Positions 11,912 to 16,514 of a stretch of DNA of 16,514 nt are shown here, piece by piece; the stretch's first letter is position 1, and each line of letters starts with the position of its first letter. Below the pieces are notes generated by a model. That model saw nothing but the letters and a program-made list of their open reading frames with translations. It had not been told where the DNA came from and made no database searches. The stretch covers positions 1-16,514 of the forward strand of contig JBGOUJ010000097.1 of the NCBI GenBank assembly GCA_041477005.1, written 5' to 3'. Both the position numbers and the translations under genes were made by a program. This stretch comes from JBGOUJ01 sp041477005 (GTDB taxonomy: Bacteria; Acidobacteriota; Terriglobia; Bryobacterales; JACQDG01).

Positions 11912-13045
11912 ATGAAGAGCCACTTCATTCGCGAGCTCGAGCCGAACCAGGCAGTCACCTCGTTTTTCCTCGTTCACCAGAAGGAAGTGCGGCTGAAGCA
12001 GAAGACCGGCGAGCCCTACCTCTGCCTGACGCTAGCCGATCGCAGCGGCACGCTCGACGCCAAGATGTGGGACGGCGTCGCCGAAGTGCTGGACGCCTTC
12101 GACCGCGACGACTTCGTCAAGGTGAAAGGCCTGCTCCAGGTCTTCCACAACAGGCCGCAACTCACCGTCCACAAGGTGCGGCGGGTGGACGACTCCGAGG
12201 TCGATTTCGCCGATTATTTCCCGCATACCGAAAAGAACATCGACGAAATGTGGGGCCAGTTGCGCGCGGCTGTGGGCGGCGTCGGCAACCCGCATCTGCG
12301 CGCCCTGCTCGACGCCTTCCTCGACGACCCGGAAGTGGCCGGCCGCTTCCGCCGCGCTCCGGCCGCCAAGTCGCTGCACCACGCCCGCATCGGCGGCCTG
12401 CTCGAGCACGTCGTTTCGCTCCTCGGGCTGAGCCGGCTCTGCGCCTCTCACTACGACTTCATCGACCTCGACCTGCTCGTCGCCGCGGCCGTCCTGCACG
12501 ACTTGGGCAAGATCCATGAGCTCGATTACCGCCGCTCGTTCGGCTACACCACCGAGGGCCAACTGCTGGGCCACATGACCATCGTGCTCGACCTGCTGCA
12601 CGAGAAGATCGCCGCCGTGCCCGGCTTCCCTCCGAAGCTCCGAACCCTGCTGGAGCACATGATCCTGAGCCACCACGGCAAATACGAGTTCGGCTCGCCG
12701 AAGCTCCCCATGTTTCCCGAGGCCCTGCTGTTCCATTACATCGATGACCTGGATTCGAAGATGGAAAGCATGCGGATGACACTCGCCGGCGATCCGAACA
12801 TCGAAGGCGAGTGGACCAGCTACAACCACTCGCTCGAGCGCTCCCTGCTGAAGAAAGAGAAGTTTCTGGGGCTGAGCCGCGACGTCCCCGGGGCTCATAA
12901 GGGGGCGGTTTCGGCGGGGCCCACACCACCCCCGCCGCTCTCTCCCGGGCCCAAAGGGCGCCCGGGCTCGGACCCGCCGGCGCCCGCCACCCAGTTCGGC
13001 GAGCTGCTGGAGTCGGCACTGAAGAACGATGGCGGCGCCGAGTAA
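11912..13045 (+). CDS. YhaM-like 3'-5' exoribonuclease (OB-fold plus HD domain)
   Basis: A 377-residue protein with an N-terminal OB-fold nucleic-acid-binding domain (about 10-95; FFLVHQKEVRLKQKTGEPYLCLTLADRSG, DAKMWDG) and an HD phosphohydrolase domain. Metal-site residues include His in LHHARIGGLLEHV, the HD pair H196-D197 in AAVLHDLGKI, His in ILSHHGKYEFGSPKLP and Asp in YIDDLDSKM. This layout matches Bacillus YhaM, a 3'-to-5' exoribonuclease acting in RNA turnover. The C-terminus is odd: after residue 322 there is a Pro/Gly-rich stretch to about 360, containing a palindromic micro-repeat, before a final helix, QFGELLESAL. It sits in a compact gene run and its last 17 bp overlap the BlaI-like gene. 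Confidence 0.88.
   Translation: MKSHFIRELEPNQAVTSFFLVHQKEVRLKQKTGEPYLCLTLADRSGTLDAKMWDGVAEVLDAFDRDDFVKVKGLLQVFHNRPQLTVHKVRRVDDSEVDFADYFPHTEKNIDEMWGQLRAAVGGVGNPHLRALLDAFLDDPEVAGRFRRAPAAKSLHHARIGGLLEHVVSLLGLSRLCASHYDFIDLDLLVAAAVLHDLGKIHELDYRRSFGYTTEGQLLGHMTIVLDLLHEKIAAVPGFPPKLRTLLEHMILSHHGKYEFGSPKLPMFPEALLFHYIDDLDSKMESMRMTLAGDPNIEGEWTSYNHSLERSLLKKEKFLGLSRDVPGAHKGAVSAGPTPPPPLSPGPKGRPGSDPPAPATQFGELLESALKNDGGAE
12944..12966 (+). repeat. GC palindromic micro-repeat, copy in the YhaM-like gene
   Basis: CCCGGGC (12944-12950) and GCCCGGG (12960-12966) form perfect arms around CCAAAGGGC. The core GGGCCCAAAGGGCGCCCG resembles the copies elsewhere but is read one nucleotide out of phase with them, giving Gly-Pro-Lys-Gly-Arg-Pro. 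It lies in the Pro-rich tail insertion. Confidence 0.5.
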
Positions 13046-13442
13046 CTCCCATCCGCGGCTTTTGCCTCCGCTCGAGCTGGAGGTCATGAAAACCCTGTGG
13101 CAGCTCGGCACAGGCACGGTGCGCGACGTGCAGCGCGAGCTGCGCCGCCGCCGCGCCCTGGCCTACACGACCGTGATGACCCTGCTCGATCGCCTCGCCC
13201 GCAAGGGGGCCGCCGGCCGCCACAAGCAGGGCCGCGCCCACGTCTACCATCCGCTGATCTCGCGCGAGGTCGCCCTCGACCTCGCCGTGGACCGCCTGGC
13301 CCAGGATTTCTTTGATGGCTCCCGCGCCCGCTTGCTCGACCACCTCCGCGGCGAAGAGACTCCCGCTCCCGCGCCCGCTGCCGAAGCCGCAACCGAGGCC
13401 GCAACCGAGGCCGAAGCTTCGCTCGACGCCACGCTGCTCTGA
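13029..13442 (+). CDS. BlaI/MecI/CopY-family transcriptional repressor
   Basis: A 137-residue winged-helix regulator. LPPLELEVMKTLWQLG, TVRDVQREL and LAYTTVMTLLDRLARKGAAGRHKQGRAHVYHP (through about residue 78) match the DNA-binding domain of the Penicillinase_R family, followed by a short dimerisation helix pair (REVALDLAVDRLAQDFFDGSRARLLDHL). The C-terminal 30 residues are an Ala/Glu tail with a 12-nt tandem repeat (GCCGCAACCGAG twice). The start overlaps the end of the nuclease gene. Such repressors usually sit next to a BlaR1-type membrane sensor protease, but none is present here, so the inducing signal and target are unknown. An 18-nt gap leads to the hydrolase gene. Confidence 0.88.
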   Translation: MAAPSNSHPRLLPPLELEVMKTLWQLGTGTVRDVQRELRRRRALAYTTVMTLLDRLARKGAAGRHKQGRAHVYHPLISREVALDLAVDRLAQDFFDGSRARLLDHLRGEETPAPAPAAEAATEAATEAEASLDATLL

Positions 13443-13460
13443 TAGAATCAATCGCTCGCC

Positions 13461-15416
13461 ATGAAGCGCTTCGTGCTGATCGGCCTTTGGGCCGCTTCGC
13501 TCGCCGGGCAGACGCCGGAAGAAAATCTGCGGCGGATGCTCGCCTCCGAACAAGAGATTACCGCCTACCTCGTCCGGGAAGCGCGTCGGGTGACGGACCG
13601 GTCGGCGGCCGAGTTTGCGACGCGCGAGAGCTGGGAGCAGGTGCGCGACCAGCGCCGCCGCGAGATGCGCGACATGCTCGGCCTCGATCCGCTGCCGCCG
13701 CGCACACCGCTGAATGTCCGAATCACCGGGCGCATCGACCGGCCCGAATACACCATCGAGAAGATCGCCTTCGAGAGCCTGCCCAAGGTCTACGTCACCG
13801 GCAACCTCTATATCCCGAAGAAGCGCCAGGGGCCGTTGCCGGCGGTAATCTACGTCTGTGGGCACGCGGAGTCGCCCTACGGCGCCAAGTTCATGTACCA
13901 GCGGCACGGCATCACCCTCGCCCGCAACGGCTACATCTGCTTTATCCTCGACCCCATCCAGATCGCCGAGACCTTCGCCCTGCATCACGGCGTCTACGAG
14001 CAGGAGATGTACGACTGGTATTCGCGGGGCTACACGCCGGCCGGCGTCGAGGTGTGGAACGCCATGCGGGCGGTCGATTACCTGGAAACGCGGCCGGAAG
14101 TCGACCGCGGCCGCTTCGGCATCACCGGCCGCAGCGGCGGCGCAGCCATGAGCTGGTTCGCCGGGGCCGTCGACGAGCGGTTCCAGGTGGTCGTGCCGGT
14201 GATGGGCATCAGCACGAATGCGGCGGACGTGGAGGCCAACACGCAGCGCCTCCACTGCGACTGCATGTTCGACATCAACACCTATCTGCACGACATGATG
14301 ACCCAGGGAGCGCTGATCGCGCCCCGACCGCTCTACATGATGCATGGCCGGAAGGACTCCCTGTTTCCCGTCGCCGGCTACGAGGAGTTCGAGCGGCGGA
14401 TCGGCGATCTTTACGCGGCCTACGGGCGGCGGGACCGGTTCCGCAACCTGGTCGTCGATACGGCTCACCAGGATTCAGACCGGCTGCGCGGCGAAGCCGT
14501 CCAGTGGTTCGACCGCTGGCTGAAGCAGGGCCCCGAGGGCGCCCCGGAGCGCAAGATCGTCCTCGACTACACCGACGAGCCCGGCGAGTCGCTCGCCGTC
14601 TTCGGCGGAAATCCGCCGGCCGATGCGCAGAATTATCGCGTGCACGAGACGTTCACGGCCCGCAAGAAGCGCCCCGTGGATGTCGTCGAGACGCTGCGCG
14701 AGAAAGTGTTCCACGCTTTTCCCAAGAATCCGCCGCCGCTCGATGTGCGAGCGGCGGGGGGCGCCTCGCCTCGCGGCTGGGAGGCGCTCGAGTTCGCCTC
14801 CGAGGCGGGCATCACCGGCCGGTCCCTCTGGCGACCCGGCGCGGCCGGCGGACCGGCGCTGGTGTACGTCGCTTCAGACGGCGAGGATCCGGCGGCGATC
14901 CAAGTTACGCTGCGGCAGGTGCTGGCCAATAAGACCATTGCCGTTCTGGTGGTCTATCCGCGCGGGGTCGGCGAGATCCCCTGGGACAAGACGTTCTGGA
15001 AAGATACGCTGCGCAACTCGATGCTGCTCGGCCGCACCGTGGACTCGATGCGGCTGTGGGACGTGCTTCGGGCCGTTCAGGTGCTCCGCGAGCGGGCCCA
15101 GGCCAAGCCCGAGCGGATCACCCTGTTCGGCAAGAGCGTCGCGGGGGCGCTGGGTCTCTATGCGGCGATCCTCGATCCGGCGATCGACCAGGCCGTCCTG
15201 CTCGATCCGCCCGTCTCCCACCGCCAGGGTCCCATCTTCCTGAACGTGCTTCGCTACACCGACTTGCCCGAGGCGGCCGGCCTGCTCGCGCCGCGGCGCC
15301 TCATTTTCTATGGCTCGATGCCGGAAGCGTACCGGCAGGCGCACGGCATCACGACCATGGGCCTCGAGCCGGTCGCGCGCGGGCGGTACGATCACAATTT
15401 CTCTTCTGGGTATTGA
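13461..15416 (+). CDS. Exported two-domain alpha/beta hydrolase, acetyl-xylan-esterase-like
   Basis: A 651-residue protein with an N-terminal signal peptide (about 1-17). The first half (about 100-355) is an alpha/beta hydrolase with nucleophile S225 in ITGRSGGAAMSW, probable acid D299 in HGRKDSLFP and probable base H336 in VVDTAHQDSD, giving a complete triad in the expected order. The second half (about 440-651) looks like another hydrolase fold with S559 in LFGKSVAGALG, a following LDPPVSH strand and H645 near the C-terminus. Relatives are annotated as acetyl xylan esterases or uncharacterised hydrolases, so the substrate is not established. It carries a GPxGAP micro-repeat between the halves. 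The M81 peptidase gene starts 3 nt after the stop, suggesting a shared task. Confidence 0.85.
   Translation: MKRFVLIGLWAASLAGQTPEENLRRMLASEQEITAYLVREARRVTDRSAAEFATRESWEQVRDQRRREMRDMLGLDPLPPRTPLNVRITGRIDRPEYTIEKIAFESLPKVYVTGNLYIPKKRQGPLPAVIYVCGHAESPYGAKFMYQRHGITLARNGYICFILDPIQIAETFALHHGVYEQEMYDWYSRGYTPAGVEVWNAMRAVDYLETRPEVDRGRFGITGRSGGAAMSWFAGAVDERFQVVVPVMGISTNAADVEANTQRLHCDCMFDINTYLHDMMTQGALIAPRPLYMMHGRKDSLFPVAGYEEFERRIGDLYAAYGRRDRFRNLVVDTAHQDSDRLRGEAVQWFDRWLKQGPEGAPERKIVLDYTDEPGESLAVFGGNPPADAQNYRVHETFTARKKRPVDVVETLREKVFHAFPKNPPPLDVRAAGGASPRGWEALEFASEAGITGRSLWRPGAAGGPALVYVASDGEDPAAIQVTLRQVLANKTIAVLVVYPRGVGEIPWDKTFWKDTLRNSMLLGRTVDSMRLWDVLRAVQVLRERAQAKPERITLFGKSVAGALGLYAAILDPAIDQAVLLDPPVSHRQGPIFLNVLRYTDLPEAAGLLAPRRLIFYGSMPEAYRQAHGITTMGLEPVARGRYDHNFSSGY
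14528..14547 (+). repeat. GC palindromic micro-repeat, copy in the hydrolase
   Basis: GGGCCCCGAGGGCGCCCCGG encodes Gly-Pro-Glu-Gly-Ala-Pro, the same peptide as in tsaC, with one base different over the shared 19 nt. It lies after the helix FDRWLKQ, at the junction between the two hydrolase halves. Confidence 0.55.
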
Positions 15417-15419
15417 TCC

Positions 15420-16514
15420 ATGCTGCTTCCATGGGTGGTGGCCGTCGGCGGTATTCTGCACGAGTCGAACTCCTTCAGCAATCTGCCGACCGATCACGTC
15501 GCGTTCGAGCGCACGAGCCTCAAGGTGGGCTCGCAGATCGCCGCCGAGTGGGGCGAGAGCCAGCACGAGGTGGGCGGATTCCTGGCCGGGGCGAAGCAGC
15601 TCGGCTTCCAGGTTTATCCGACGCTGGTGGCGCAGGCGACCCCGGCCGGCCCGGTCACCGACGAGGCGCTCGATAGCCTTACCTCCGATCTGATCGCCCT
15701 GCTCAAAGCCGGTCCGCACCTCGACGGGTTGCTGCTGGCGCTGCACGGCGCGATGGTAACCGGGAAATTTCCACACGCCGATGCCGAGGTCGTGCGGCGC
15801 CTGCGCGAGGCGATGGGACCGCAGTTTCCGATCGTCGTGACTCACGACTTTCACGGCAACATCCCGCCGGAGATCATCCGGTACTCGACGGCCCTGCTCG
15901 CTTACAAGACCTGCCCGCACGTGGACCAGCGGGAGCGCGGCCTCAAGGCCGCCCAGATCCTGGACCGCATTTTGAACGGCCAGGCGAAGCCCACGCAGGC
16001 GATCGTGAAGCCGCCGATGCTGCTAAACATCGTGTTTCACAACACCAACCGCCCGCCGCTGCAGCCCATCGTCGAGGAGACGCAGCGCCTCGAGCAAAAT
16101 CCCAAGATCCTGGCGGCGAGTCTTTCGGGCGGGTATCAGTATGCGGATGTGCCCCAGATGGGGCCTTCGGTGGTGGTGGTGACCGATAACGATCCGGAGC
16201 TGGCGGAGCGGGAAGCCAAGCGGCTCTCCGACATGCTCTGGGCGGCGCGGGACCAGATGAAGTTCAGGTTGCCGGAGGCGGCCGAGGCGGTGCGGCGGGC
16301 GATGGCCTCGGAGAAGACGCCCGCGGTGCTGGTCGATATGGGGGACAACATCGGCGGCGGCTCGGCCGGCGACAGCACGTTCCTGCTGGCCGAGCTGCTG
16401 AAGCAGAAGGCGCGCGGCTGGGTCGTGGTCATCGCCGATCCGGAGGCGGTCCAGGCCGCGGCGCAGGGCGGCGTCGGGCAGCCCTTTCATGCCCTGGTCG
16501 GGGGCAAGCGGGAC
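15420..16514 (+). CDS. M81-family metallopeptidase, MlrC (microcystinase C)-like, 3' end missing
   Basis: 365 codons are open to the window edge without a stop, so the gene continues. The N-terminus AVGGILHESNSFS and the motifs ALHGAM, THDFHGN and YKTCPHVDQRERG define the M81/DUF1485 family. Putative metal and active-site residues E15, H109, D143, H145 and H167 have the same mutual spacing (94, 34, 2, 22) as the residues I recall for Sphingomonas MlrC (E56, H150, D184, H186, H208), so the site is intact. MlrC cleaves short linear peptides from microcystin degradation; members in most bacteria have unknown peptide or amide substrates. No clear signal peptide is seen, unlike the hydrolase just upstream. 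ATG at 15420 lies 3 nt after that gene's stop. Confidence 0.88.
   Translation, partial: MLLPWVVAVGGILHESNSFSNLPTDHVAFERTSLKVGSQIAAEWGESQHEVGGFLAGAKQLGFQVYPTLVAQATPAGPVTDEALDSLTSDLIALLKAGPHLDGLLLALHGAMVTGKFPHADAEVVRRLREAMGPQFPIVVTHDFHGNIPPEIIRYSTALLAYKTCPHVDQRERGLKAAQILDRILNGQAKPTQAIVKPPMLLNIVFHNTNRPPLQPIVEETQRLEQNPKILAASLSGGYQYADVPQMGPSVVVVTDNDPELAEREAKRLSDMLWAARDQMKFRLPEAAEAVRRAMASEKTPAVLVDMGDNIGGGSAGDSTFLLAELLKQKARGWVVVIADPEAVQAAAQGGVGQPFHALVGGKRD

Noticed and set aside
12459..14468. 669-codon minus-strand open frame opposite the YhaM-like, BlaI-like and hydrolase genes
   Set aside because: It spans three confident plus-strand genes and has no family motifs; it is explained by GC-rich codon bias on the other strand.

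Overview
This is a GC-rich bacterial chromosome window of mostly core and housekeeping genes, with several repeat and insertion-like structures between and inside them. The lineage is inferred, not proven. A B-type succinate dehydrogenase, a YhaM-like nuclease, a BlaI-type repressor without BlaR, a secreted two-domain esterase-like protein beside an MlrC-like peptidase, and ECF-style promoter elements together suggest an Acidobacteriota genome of the Bryobacter/Solibacter kind. No phage, transposase, tRNA, rRNA or CRISPR array was seen.

Layout. Positions 1-340 (minus) hold the 5' part of a TrmH/SpoU-type RNA methyltransferase. It diverges from tsaC (374-1003), which overlaps a YdcF/DUF218 membrane protein (1000-1581); a VOC-fold protein follows (1607-1951). 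From 1982 to 3746 the minus strand carries a carboxymuconolactone decarboxylase fragment whose N-terminus is lost into an inverted-repeat element (2294-2519), a LytTR response regulator (2536-3360) and a small frameshifted membrane/coiled-coil gene (3470-3746). On the plus strand an NAD-dependent epimerase overlaps sdhC, followed by sdhA and sdhB. sdhA and sdhB are separated by a perfect 32-bp inverted repeat. A secreted cyclophilin (8088-8795) follows.

Between the cyclophilin and mutY the minus strand shows what looks like a complete miniature transcription unit: an ECF-like promoter, RNA hairpins, a Shine-Dalgarno with a 17-codon ORF, and a strong intrinsic terminator. mutY (9143-10168) is followed by an 8-9-bp-period low-complexity repeat field. 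A tightly packed run then continues to the window end: SurA/PpiC-like foldase, YhaM-like nuclease, BlaI-like repressor, two-domain alpha/beta hydrolase and an MlrC-like M81 metallopeptidase that runs off the window.

Most unusual signal. A GC-rich palindromic micro-motif of about 18-20 bp (consensus near GGGCCCGGAGGGCGCCCCG) occurs in frame in five unrelated genes: tsaC, the LytTR regulator, mutY, the YhaM-like nuclease and the hydrolase. Four copies encode Gly-Pro-Xaa-Gly-Ala-Pro; the fifth is read in another frame. In TsaC it adds four residues inside a conserved motif. This looks like a small proliferating intragenic repeat that is tolerated in loops and linkers.
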